A stretch of DNA of 64,000 nt, from assembly GCA_947623455.1 (NCBI GenBank), contig OX392534.1, forward strand, positions 36,585,426 through 36,649,425. The letters run 5' to 3'. Shown here piece after piece: positions 33,701 to 44,096 of the stretch. Position 1 is the stretch's first letter; every line of letters begins with the position of its first letter. The DNA is from Mimachlamys varia. Taxonomy: Eukaryota > Mollusca > Bivalvia > Pectinida > Pectinidae. The position numbers and the translations under genes are program-made. The notes below the pieces were generated by a model, which was not told the DNA's origin, did no database searches, and saw nothing but the letters and a program-made list of their open reading frames with translations.

Positions 33701-36635
33701 GTAGATTCATACAAACCTGCAATAACTAGCTGCACAAAAGAATCCGTTGTGTGAACAAATTGACTGTCCTGTTTAAGTTTGGTAATTTCTCATTGTTTGA
33801 TTTGCAGTACTTTCAGTACTTTGATTTCTCTTAGCCCTTTAAGCACTGTACATCATAAAGGATTCATCCAGCTTATTTTATAGTAGATGTAATTAAACTA
33901 ATACAGGGATGAACGTTTTCAACGTTTTCTCTGATAGATGCCAAGCATCATCTGTGTCTGTCTGTGTGGCAATAGCCCTGATGTTACAACGCCAAGCAAA
34001 ACATCTGGACTGGAGAGGAAATTACAAAATAAAAACAATCATTGACGATTGTTATCACTACGCTTCACAGTGTCTCGAAACTGATGAAAGAGTAAGTTAT
34101 CACACATTTCAATTTATATTTTTAAAGAAAAAAAGGATTACTGTCCATGATCAGATGGATTGAAAATCAAATTAAAGAATACCGAAGCTGTAACAAAATC
34201 ATAATCCGAACTCAAAATTGATTAAACTTGGGGCAAAATATGAACAAAGGAACGATTAACATGGAGACCCTTTTTAAAAGACCCTTGTAAAAGTACAAAA
34301 GAATAAGAACAGGTGTTCCGGAAGAGTAAGCGTCTTTTGCTTCCTCGACGACACTCGTCATGTAAATCTCGGTCACATCCAAGTACTTTTTAGTAAACAT
34401 CAAGTCCCGAATCATTGGCAATCACAACAAGTAAGCATACTATTGAGCATATTCAAAACGTCCATCTTCATATCACACAAAGATACAGAATATTTTTCAA
34501 TGAGACAAAGATGGCGACTATAAAACTAGTCCAGTTCTGATCAACCTGCCTCTCTCGAATTACTGTCTTGTTAGTTTGTTTGTCAGCAGTCGGCATCGAT
34601 CACGAAAATCATGATATTTAGAGAAAGCCCTAGAAAACGAATCAACTGCAACATGTTATCACCATCAGTTGGAGAAGCAGGGATGTTACTGTCAAGTATT
34701 GTGTCAAGTCGGAAAATTGAAGTCGTCACGTTTATCGTATAGCTTGGTAGTAAGTTCTCAATGTTGGTCATCAAATCAGGATTAAAGCCCATATCTGTTC
34801 TCTCCATGTAACAATCCACTTGATTGAAATAATAGCAAAAAAACATATATTGGGTAACCTCATTTCGTTACAAACGTATCTGTAGGGCAGTTATTTGATT
34901 TGTCCACTTGCAATTGGTCTCCTGGTTATAAATATTTTAACTTAATATGACACAGTGCGTACAAATCTGAAAAATCAACTGAAGCATATCTTATTGAACA
35001 TGACATGTAACAAAACCACAACAAAGATAAGTTGTTCTGAGACAAAGATTTCATGTAGAGAAATGTGTATTTGTAATTTGTGACTCCTATATGCTGAAAC
35101 CGCTTATCAATGATGTTTGTGATAAATCGTTTAGCGGTTGGGGTTTGACAAAACCTCCAACGCTTAAACATTTTTTATATAAACATTGATTGGGGGACTT
35201 TTTCAATTACAAGGAACACTATTTAAACTTACTCTTATATCATTATTTAAGAATAGATGATGTCTTTTCATTTCAGAAAAAAGAACTTAAGTCATACCTT
35301 AAGTGCACAAAACTGAAAGATTTAAAACTTGACGAGGAAGGCAAAATAGGATACACCTACAAGACAATGGGGGCAGGTTTCTGGGCGTTAAAGCAGGACA
35401 ATTTCAGAAAGACCATTACGAAAATCATAATGGAGGTGAGTCAGATCTTTCAGAATTAGCAGCTAATATAACCATACAGTCAGTGTTTGTGATAATGTAT
35501 CATGTTAACAGCATCAGATATTTAACTTAGACGCTTCTGATATCCCATGATGAATTATTCCAAATGTTGAATTTGAATACTTCAAATGCATCTTCGGGTG
35601 TAATAGATTTCAAAAACTCGAACGGTATGCTTGAGCATTTGACGCGAGTTTATGGTTTATGGCTCAAAATTATAGCATTTGGACAAAAACATGTTTTAGT
35701 AAGAAAATTACTTATATACATGCAAATTGGTTTAAGGGTAAATGTTATTTTGGTCTACAGGGTGGGGATGCTGACACAAACGCTTGTGTAGCCGGAGCGC
35801 TGTTGGGGTGTAAATTTGGTGTCGAGACGATACCTAACACCTGGAAGGATAAACTCGTGCACAAGAAATGGCTAGAAGCAATTATTGACAGGTAACAACT
35901 TCTTTTATAGATGGGTTTTTTTGTATGTTATTGGGAACGTAAATAATACATCTCTGTTCAGAAGCTACGTACTACTTACATGTAATTGACACATGCACAA
36001 CTGAATTGGTTATCGCATAATCTTATTCCCAAAATAGATAACTGTGCTTTAGATTTGCTTTCAATAAATTATCAATATCTGTTTTACATAATGGTTTGAC
36101 TGCTGGATACGCATTTTATGTTCGAGCCGTATTGATGACTTAATGTGTATTGGTCGTTCAATAGCAACGTAAAGCCTCAAATTTCCATAAGCCTTAGCTA
36201 ACTCTGCTAACAGCAGCTGCCCCTGACATTGAACGATCAGATAGAAACTTAAAACCATCTATAGATGAAGACTACTCTAATGTTTTATGGAGGAAAAGAA
36301 ATAAAGTCGATGTAAAGCTAGGGCGTCTAATTGACTGTAGCAATTGATTTTAGTTCATATTTTGGTTAGTCACTGAAGAGGAAACAACGCACACATCTAA
36401 AAAAGTCAGGAATCTGACTTAACTATTTTGACAATCGTCATTTATATCATTATACGCTTATAGTGTACTGACAAGTATTTCTAGCAGTGTTATGAGGTAT
36501 GTTATGGTATGAAATTTAGGAACATTGTAACGGTATGTTAACTTTATTTACAGATATTTCCGTATGATGGCCGAAGTACATGATATCGACTTCACACCCT
36601 ACTGGTCACGACTATCAGCAGAGCAACCAAGCTGA
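27788..36635 (+). CDS. ADP-ribosylglycohydrolase-like protein, tandem copy 2
   Basis: Nine exons: 27788-27808, 29233-29733, 30352-30495, 30867-31010, 31560-31714, 33938-34091, 35277-35435, 35761-35891, 36554-36635; 496 residues. Intron phases match copy 1 exactly, and exons 4-8 have identical lengths, showing tandem duplication. Catalytic motifs are intact: GQCTGDAIG, TDDSDQM (from T203), NGAVMR, THADP and GGDADTN (427-433). It differs from copy 1 in a longer, acidic and proline-rich linker encoded by exon 2, in a third exon shorter by two codons, and in a different C-terminus (SRLSAEQPS). It lacks the minisatellite behind the stop. Role as for copy 1: removal of ADP-ribose, substrate unknown. 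Introns 5 and 6 carry a hAT-like element and a truncated retroelement. Confidence 0.88.
28248..28660 (-). mobile_element. Tandem pair of tRNA-derived SINEs
   Basis: Two copies 252 bases apart. On the minus strand each has an A box (TAGCTCAGTCGGTAGAGC) and a B box (GGGTTCGAGCCC), followed by GCGACGGCACTATCTTTATC. The tRNA-like folding is partial: the anticodon stem is present but the acceptor ends do not pair and position 33 is not T. These are therefore SINE heads and not tRNA genes. Confidence 0.75.
28700..28908 (-). mobile_element. Meta-type SINE with long-variable-arm tRNA head
   Basis: On the minus strand it begins GGGCCGCGGTGGCCGAGCGG, the start of a Leu/Ser-type tRNA, and has the B box GAGTTGGAATCCC. 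A central domain follows with TTTTTCTCCGGGTACTCCGG and a tail ending GTTAACAGGACGTTATATGG. This arrangement is characteristic of SINEs widespread in bivalves. Confidence 0.8.
32282..32367. repeat. Inverted repeat in ARH2 intron 5
   Basis: AATTAAAACCAGATCTGAAT pairs with ATTCAGATCTGGTTTTAAT about 25 bases on; a small fold-back element. Confidence 0.75.
32496..33669. mobile_element. hAT-like non-autonomous element in ARH2 intron 5
   Basis: The left end has GGCGGATCCAG followed by AGGGGGGTGTCAC. The right end is the reverse complement of CAGTGGCGGATCCAGGGGGG. CAGTGGCGGATCCAG-type termini are typical of hAT transposons. No transposase frame is present inside. The flanking eight bases do not match, so the insertion is old or the ends belong to different copies. 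Confidence 0.5.
34184..34850 (-). mobile_element. Truncated retroelement in ARH2 intron 6
   Basis: The longest continuous member of the dispersed family. Its 3' tail (34184-34350) reads, on the minus strand, GGAACACCTG, then AGGGTCTCCATG and AATTTTGAGTTCGGATTATG. Upstream, 34583-34846 is an open 87-codon minus-strand remnant. It aligns in order with the frame at 42470-42712 (for example DSNIP, then LIRF) but has lost much of the similarity to other copies. It is 5'-truncated and inactive. Confidence 0.65.
35540..35609. mobile_element. Relic MITE in ARH2 intron 7
   Basis: ATGATGAATTATTCC, then ACTTCAAATGCATCTTCGGG, corresponds to the fold-back unit at 18710-18792 in the same intron of ARH1. 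Confidence 0.5.
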
Positions 36636-36639
36636 TACA

Positions 36640-37880
36640 CCAGGCAGTAGAAACGTTTAAAGCATTATGTTTATAGTTTATATAAATTTATATAAAATAT
36701 TACTCATTAAGTGAAGCCTTTACATTACTCATGTTAGAAAAATGTACTAACTATACTGCATTCTTGAGAGTAACCATGATTAATTTATTCACCCTGTGAG
36801 AACAATTGGTGCAATATACTTTTAACATTATAACCGTAAAGAAGCGACTGATTTACCTACATCTAGCGAGATGTCTGCTTATGCAGTTAGTAGTATTTCT
36901 ACTGTACTTCCTCCCTAACTTATCTATATTTGGCCCTGTATCTTTAACTCTTCAATTTACAATTTATGAACAAATATTGATACACTATTACAAAATTTAA
37001 TTATTCTGTAATAACCCGTTATTTATTCGATTTTCAAACAATTGGGGAGTACAGTTTAATTTCAAATTAATAAAGCGTTATATCATAAAGATAACGGTTA
37101 TGAGAATAAACAGACCAACTACAATTGTAGGTATCCATTGTATTGTAGTTTTATACAAATAAGAATGTAATATCATAGGTTATTATTACACTGATCAATA
37201 CGGGTATGTCTGTCTTCCGAATTAGCGAAGATAAAAACAACAGGAATGATTGTCTGAAAAATAAACTTTAATGAAAGTTAAGAAAATACGCATAATTTTC
37301 AGACGCAATTGCAATCTATGTAGTGTGAGTCAACATTTTCTAAATAAGAATATTCGTGATATTGATTAGTTATATTTAAATTTGAGAATATATTTTGCAA
37401 GTATGTTTTAAATAACCGGACTAGGTTTTATATACACTTTACCTCTAGTCTTCATTTCGAGAAACGTAAAAATGCATGAGTAAAAATTTTTACTCGGATT
37501 TATCATTAATCAAACATATGTAAATCTATTACATTATAATTTATCAAGTGTTATTATTACCTTTGTTATTATAATATTATGATTATTATAAGGATTGTGA
37601 TGTATATTATTATTATTTTATATCGTGTATTAGGTTGTAGAGCGTGGATCAAACAGGTTCCAATTGATTAAAAATTCGGTTAATTTTTTCAGGTGGTTGG
37701 TAAACAAAATAAAATGACCATGTAAATAATGAAGTATTTGAAATTACTTTCATAAACCAAATTCATGAATTGTATCTTTATGACAATTGTTTCATAACAT
37801 ATAAGTTAAGTTAATGGGCGTCAGCTTTATGTATTACTAGATTTATCAAGTACAGTACATACGTTACATCTATTGACATT
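36640..37880. other. ARH2 3' UTR and intergenic DNA
   Basis: No coding sequence was recognised. AATAAA at 37069-37074 is a candidate polyadenylation signal for ARH2. The rest is AT-rich spacer. Confidence 0.4.
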
Positions 37881-37894
37881 TCGCAATAGCAAAC

Positions 37895-37958
37895 CACGTG
37901 GTGCACACTAGCTTACCTGCACAGATTACAGGTAACCGGTTGTGGTATATTGAGGTCA
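37895..37958 (+). promoter_or_regulatory. E-box and AGGTCA half-site, DUF1772 gene 1
   Basis: CACGTG (37895-37900) is followed by TTGAGGTCA with AGGTCA at 37953-37958, 51 bases before the ATG. The other three paralogues have a comparable pair. Confidence 0.4.
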
Positions 37959-38008
37959 CACACAGCGTTATTTGATCACAAACGCTCAAACCTGCAGAAG
38001 AAATCAAC

Positions 38009-40074
38009 ATGGATAAAGAAATACTTGGTGTTATTTGCAAAGTGACGGCTACAACATCTGCTGGTCTGTTCGCTGGTAGTGGACTTGGCAGTAATTTCAC
38101 GGTGATGCCTGCTATGCTAAAGATAAAAGACACATCTGCATTACGGATAGGATGGAAGCACCATTTCCTCCTAGGGAAGCAATATATGGTATGTCATACA
38201 CAAGGATTTTAGGGTCAAGGTTAAGGTCAGGTTGTATCCATCTGTATTAAGCTTGAACCATAGTGGAAATTCATGACTCCTTCATACACTTAAAATGGCG
38301 ATTATACAAAAATGAAAGGTGACAGAAGTAATTGTGAATGAACATGTGTGCATTAATGAGAGGAAGAATATCACGTTATTTGATTTGTATTATAGAGCAT
38401 AATGGATTATAGCTACATTTATATAAAGGTAAATATTGTTTTCTGATGCATTTTCAAAAAAATAGATAAATAGATCGGGGATAACCGAAGGGTCAACAAA
38501 ACCATAAGTTAAAATCAATCATAATTGAACTAGTGGCAAAAAATGAACAAAGGCATTATTTACACGGAGACATTTAAAAAGTACAAGAGAATTGCAATAG
38601 GTGTTCCGGAAAAGTAAGTGTATTCTGCTCTACGTCTAAGTAAATGTCACGTCCTCAAAGTGGGAACATAAGCACCGTTCTTAATCACAACAAGTAGACG
38701 TATTTAAAAACACACGCTTTCATATCATGCGAGGATAACGAATATCTTCATTGACACTTCTACATTGCAGTAATTATATAATTACAATGTCGTTTGTTTC
38801 ATCACTGTTGAAACTTTCGAGGCAGAGGTCATAATTTTACATACATATGTTATTTTAAAACGCATGATTATCGGAAAAATTGTCTGGATAAAAAAGCGCC
38901 CTTCAGATTAATCGTTGCTTTCAAACTATCTACAAGTTAAATGTTATTGTGCAGTTTAGAAGAATTCTTACTTTAACTGTTTTTGCGTCGACGTGATAGT
39001 TAAGACTTGCTCATTTGTGTGTGCTACATGCTACTGTTATTAATGTATTTAAATATTAGGTTTTGTCTCTGTCATTACTACAGGGTCGATGTGCACAGCT
39101 TAGTTTCCTAGCAGGATGTTCCGCCTGTTATCTTGACACATCAGATACCAAATATTACTGGCTAGCTGGCGCCTTTTGCATGTTCTTCATTTTCCCCTTC
39201 ACCGCAATAGTTATGTACCCCGATATCTTGAAATTACTGAAGGATGACGTCATAGAAACAAGAGGTAATAAACTGTCCGACGATTTGAATATAGTTTCAA
39301 TAAATGGTCGGATTAATAATAAAGCGTAATAAAAATTCGGTTATCATTCATACTCCTTGGGCACAACAATGGAGGGTTATCCTAACAAACCACTCCACAA
39401 ATAAAAGTGCCATAAACTTAATACGATATCATTCCAATTTAAAGCATTGTTTTTTGTTTTTTTTTCTTTTTTTTTTTTACAAATAGTAATAATTATACGT
39501 ACATGTAAATAGATAGTAAAGACTGAGGATAAAAGAAAACAGTGGTTATATTTATATATGCTGGACAGATCACTTTTGAACAGTCATGCCCGGCATATAG
39601 ATACTTTTTTAGAAATCACTTGTGTGAAGAAGCGATTTTTAAACTGTTAAAACAGTTTTGTTAACTTTATCTGTGGGCAGTGAAATGAAAACTGCTTGGT
39701 TTCTCAACATTTCTATACAAATGTCCTATGAATACGAAAGAATTATGTTGTTAATTCAATATTAACTAAATTTGATTTTGAAGGCATGTATTCTTCTGAT
39801 TTTATTACTGCGTCATGATCATGGAACAACGTTTGAATGTAATGAATGTTTAAAACAAGATTTTTCCCCAAAAAATATTAAGAAACCTAATCGAAACGAA
39901 ACTAGAATATTTATTTATACGAAAATATTTGATGTATAATTATTGATATTATTTGTAGGTGTGGATTGGGTTCGTTCCAGCATCGATACATGGGATAGAC
40001 GTCATTTCAAACGCAGTATGGCGGCGACCATTGGATTCGGAATATTCTTATACGCCTTTTACAACAGGCAGTAG
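38009..40074 (+). CDS. DUF1772-like membrane protein, tandem copy 1
   Basis: Three exons: 38009-38188, 39084-39264, 39959-40074; 158 residues. Exon joins are in phase and identical in position to the three paralogues. The protein has four hydrophobic segments (about residues 7-30, 61-76, 83-103, 137-155), the motif GLFAGSGLGSNF, a conserved WKHHFLLG loop, YYWLAGA and LKLLKDDVIE before the third exon, then DTWDRRHFKRS. This pattern fits DUF1772, a family of small four-helix membrane proteins that includes fungal and bacterial anthrone oxygenases; whether this animal branch is enzymatic is unknown. It is the most diverged copy along with copy 4 and has RHFKRS where the others have RHFVRS or RHLVRS. 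AATAAA at 40207-40212. Confidence 0.8.
38476..38755 (-). mobile_element. Retroelement tail in intron 1 of DUF1772 copy 1
   Basis: Minus-strand copy with CGGAACACCT, AGTACAAGAG-complement and ACTTATGGTTTTGTTGACCC-like ends; diverged by small indels. Confidence 0.6.
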
Positions 40075-40212
40075 TGTAATATCCTATTATTCTTTCTTTT
40101 GGAATAATGGTCAGTACTTGATGAAGGTAAAATAGACAAAGACTATCTTAGTTTCTGTGAAATGACTTGAAATATTATTCGGTGAGCTCGGGTTACAATC
40201 AGTATCAATAAA

Positions 40213-42020
40213 ACACATAGAAAGCGCCGGGAAATTTTATTTATTCAATTAGCTTCCTAGCGTTCGCGTTTTTTAAAATTCGATATTTTTAGGGATTTTT
40301 CGGGTGGGAACGCTTTAAAATCATTATGTGTATGTTGGTTGGTTGTTAGAGAGTGTCTCGTTTGATCAAACAAAGATGAATAAGGTAATGCTTTAATTAC
40401 CTTACGCTAAGCTATAAATTACCCGATGCTATCATTGGATGGTGGTTTTCCTCTAAATATAGGCATCCAATGGCAGTGAAAGGCCAGCGCGTGCCCTGAC
40501 GTCAAAACTCATAGCTATGCAGAAAGTGGCACGATAGCTAACGAACACTTTGAGACACGGAATTTGTTTTTGTAGGAAATCGAGATTATTTCTGTGGAAA
40601 GAGGATACATTCGACGTCCAATTCGGAGTTTTTGAAATAAAACGTTTCATCTTTCTAACGGTACCAAGCTATGTTTCGTACCCCAACTAGAAATGTGATT
40701 TTTGATGCAAGAAATGAGAGTGGGATCGATTTTTCGACCTCAAAAACTTCCCACCCTTAGCCTTTATGATCATTGAGCGGGCATTCTCATCAAAAATTGA
40801 TCTAAACCCCCCAAACGTGTTAAATTACTTTAAACACCCTAGTTTAGGTCAAAAACTACAGATGTATTACAGAGACCATAAGACAGTCAAGAACGGGTTT
40901 AACTCCCAGGCAATAGAACAGGTAAATAAATGTAACATGCTAGAGTTTCGCGGTAATATAATTAGCAACGTTGTTATTAGTACTCCACCCCCTCCCATCA
41001 CATGTGTTTTCACACCTAGGCGAGCTATGTAAGTGCCCCAGACCAGAAATGTATAAATATATGGTTTATGTACAAGTATAACTTGGTAAAAGCTGGCAAT
41101 GTATACCTGAATGAGAACATTTGTGTTGAAAGTGCATAGTGTCTATTTGGTGTGTTTCGATCATTCCGTTATATACCCAGGTTAGTGACATACTGGTCTT
41201 TAACAACAAACGTTCCTAATAATTAATTGCTCACAACCAAGTCATTTTACCTGGTTTGAATGTGTATTGAAAACGAAGGTGGCTGGATAATTATATTAGA
41301 GAGACATTGGCTCGATTACGTGGTTGGAACGAAAGAAGCTTGATTATCTGCTATGATCGAAATATGCCTTATATAAATGTACCTACTGGGAATGAACGTG
41401 GCTTGTTATTGAGTGGGAAAGGCAGTACATAGATCATGTGCTGAAAAATGGATATGACCTGTTTATTTGTTGTGATCAGGAGAGTCTGGATTATCATCTG
41501 ATGAAGAATTTTGCAATATTTAATGGTATGAAGGTAACTAGTTTATCTTCAATAGATTCGACTGTGAACGAAAGGGACTAAATTACTGTAAAACACTTAC
41601 TATCCGCGGGTACTTCGTGCTGTAAACAATAATAAAAAAGAGAATACCTAGGCGTCAACAAAACCATAATCCGAATTCAAAATCAAATATTTACAGTCTA
41701 CACTGGTATTCACTCGATAACCATTGTACTGCATACTAGAGTTATTTTCCAGTAGCTATACTAGAGAACGTGCAAAATTTCTATGACGTCGACGACATTA
41801 CATGTGGGCGGAGCTATGCAAATTATCCCGTTGGAATCACAATTGCTTGACGTCATTAACAATTGACAGGGGCGGAGCTAGCTACGGCTTATGCAAACTT
41901 CATGCTGTTACATTTATTGAACTGTTTTCACGTTTGTAAGTTTTGAAATGAAATATATGTCTGCAGATGGGGCTAAATTGAACAGAAAACTTATGAACCA
42001 TTAACAGGAAAATACTGTAA
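40213..42020. other. Intergenic DNA between DUF1772 copies 1 and 2
   Basis: No exon was recognised. A short piece of the retroelement tail lies at 41640-41685 (minus). Two TGACGTC-containing blocks with GGGCGGAGCTA and ATGCAAA are repeated near 41800 and 41870. The stretch 41050-41170 resembles 50490-50580 upstream of copy 3, as expected from segmental duplication. Confidence 0.45.
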
Positions 42021-42023
42021 TAT

Positions 42024-42180
42024 AAGGATTAACCTTTGATTTTGTTTAGTTTATTAGATCATAAATCCAATGGAGCAGTCGGTAAATTTAACGTAAACGC
42101 TTCGCGTTTACGCAATTTACTTCGTGCTCCATTGGATTTATGATCTAATAAACTAAACAAAATCAAAGGTTAATCCTTAA
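42024..42180. repeat. Long palindrome with about 70-bp arms
   Basis: AAGGATTAACCTTTGATTTT begins the left arm and AAAATCAAAGGTTAATCCTT ends the right. The arms are nearly exact as far as CTCCATTGGATTT. The centre CGTAAACGC / GCGTTTACG also pairs. No gene. Confidence 0.9.
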
Positions 42181-42195
42181 TTAAACTATGGGCAT

Positions 42196-42715
42196 TATAT
42201 GAAAGGGGAAATGGAGACCCTTGTAAAAGTACAAGAGAATAAGGCCATGTGTTCCGGAAGAGTAAGCGTCTTTTATTTCATCGACGACACTCAACATTTA
42301 AATCTTTCACATTTTTATAATTTTCATACCATACACAGATACAAATTATTTCTCAATGACACAAAGACGGCGACCATAAAACCTGCTCTTAGTTCTGATC
42401 AAACTGCATATCTCGAATTCCTGTGAAATACGTTTGTTTGTCAGCAGTCGACATCGGTCACGAAAATATCTAGCAAGCCATAGAATAACGAATCAGCAGC
42501 GACATGTAAACACTTAAGTTGGAGATATTATTATCAAAAAATGAAAAGTTCACGATCGGAAAATTTATATCGTCACGTTTATCGCACAGCTTAGTAGTAA
42601 ACTGTCCATGTTGGTCGTAGTTTAAGTAAAGATCGAGGCAAGTAGCTGATGTAGGAAAGCCTGCTGTGTCCTTTATTTCAAGTTCAGAAGGGTAAATACA
42701 ATCGGTCAGCAAACT
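42196..42715 (-). mobile_element. Truncated retroelement with C-terminal coding remnant
   Basis: The 3' tail occupies 42196-42310. Upstream on the minus strand, 42470-42712 is open for 80 codons and contains YDQHGQFTTKLCDKRDD and then INFPIVNF. This resembles the C-terminal part of reverse-transcriptase proteins abundant in bivalve genomes, where a YDKRDDFNF-type block is usual. It lacks everything upstream and is not functional. Confidence 0.65.
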
Positions 42716-44016
42716 TCTTGTTGTTTATAGACAACATTGTCGATGTATTCATAAGTGAAATTAAAAGGTTTGGCAAGGTTTTTGTTACTTGTCCTGATAA
42801 AGCTGCTATTAATATCGTTTGATGCTACATGTGTTTATGGATATCCTATATAAACACTAGGTATAGCTGCAGAGAAGTAAAATTTTGAGAGTTCATATTT
42901 TTTTCAAAATTTCGATAATTAATTTCAATAATGTTATACAAAACAAAACTTAAAAATGCAAATAAGAAAAATAAAAGATAGAAATATTGTCTGTTTTATG
43001 TTTATTATATATGTTATATTACTATACACTTATGCCAATTAGTGCATTTCCTTATTTTTTTCTTTTAAATAAAATTACTTACACACATAGCTCATTATTA
43101 CTTATATATTTTATTTAATAAAGACAATGAAACCATTAACAGTTATAAGCAGTATACAAAGAGTCATATCTAGAGAAAATATGATATTCAAATTAATATG
43201 TAATATATATTTTCATATCATATCTATAGATGTACTACGCAATTACCGATAATAAATGGCTGCCCATTGTGTCTATGATATCAGCTTATTTGAATCAAAT
43301 AGAGAGCAAGGAAAGCTTACTGATGACAACGTTTTCGTTGAGTCAGTTTCAAAATACCATTATCAATCAAATCTGTTTCTATTCCAAAAGGTGCAAATCA
43401 GTTCTTCCAAATAAATGAATAATGAGTTTGGTTTTCAGTTACGTCAACATTAACATTGTTTGAATCACTAAAGTTAGATTATAAAATGATGAAACAGAAA
43501 GCAAAAACTTGCGCACATAGAGGTAAAGAAAGGTAAAGCAATTAATCCAAAGGTTCGAGAATTTTTCCCGGCTTAATTTTTGTGTGGGATTTCGTGCATA
43601 ATATGCATCTTCATTATCGCAGAGTTCAAATATTTAAATATATTACATACCTACCGTGCTAAGAAATGTTTAAACCCTAGCTAAGGTAAGTAATATCTTC
43701 ATAAAAAAACAGAAATACACATTGATATCAATAAACGCTTTGAAACAAGCAAAGCAAAGGATAATTTGTTCTGTAAATAAGCTAACCACGCTTTAGTTTT
43801 CATGCTCAGACGCGTGTATTGGCTAGTTGAAACAAATGGCTGACAAGATCAATTAGAATTCAAATTCTGCTTTTCGATAAATTTGAAGCTGGTTTAATGA
43901 CTGCTAAATATATATATGTTAACATATCATAATATATTAAACAACCGTTGTACGGAAATGATGAAATGAGTCTAGATATTTTCGACGCTCACCGGTACAA
44001 CTTACAAAAGCAGACA

Positions 44017-44068
44017 CACGTGTCCCCCTACCTTGACCTTCTTTCGCTATATGCTGCAATATATAAAG
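44017..44068 (+). promoter_or_regulatory. Promoter of DUF1772 copy 2
   Basis: CACGTG at 44017-44022 inside ACACACGTGTCC, then CCTTGACCTT at 44031-44040 (reverse complement AAGGTCAAGG, overlapping nuclear-receptor half-sites), then TATAAAG at 44062-44068, 29 bases before the ATG. The block is conserved upstream of copy 3. Confidence 0.55.
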
Positions 44069-44096
44069 GTCTCGCTCACTTCACACCACAGACAAC

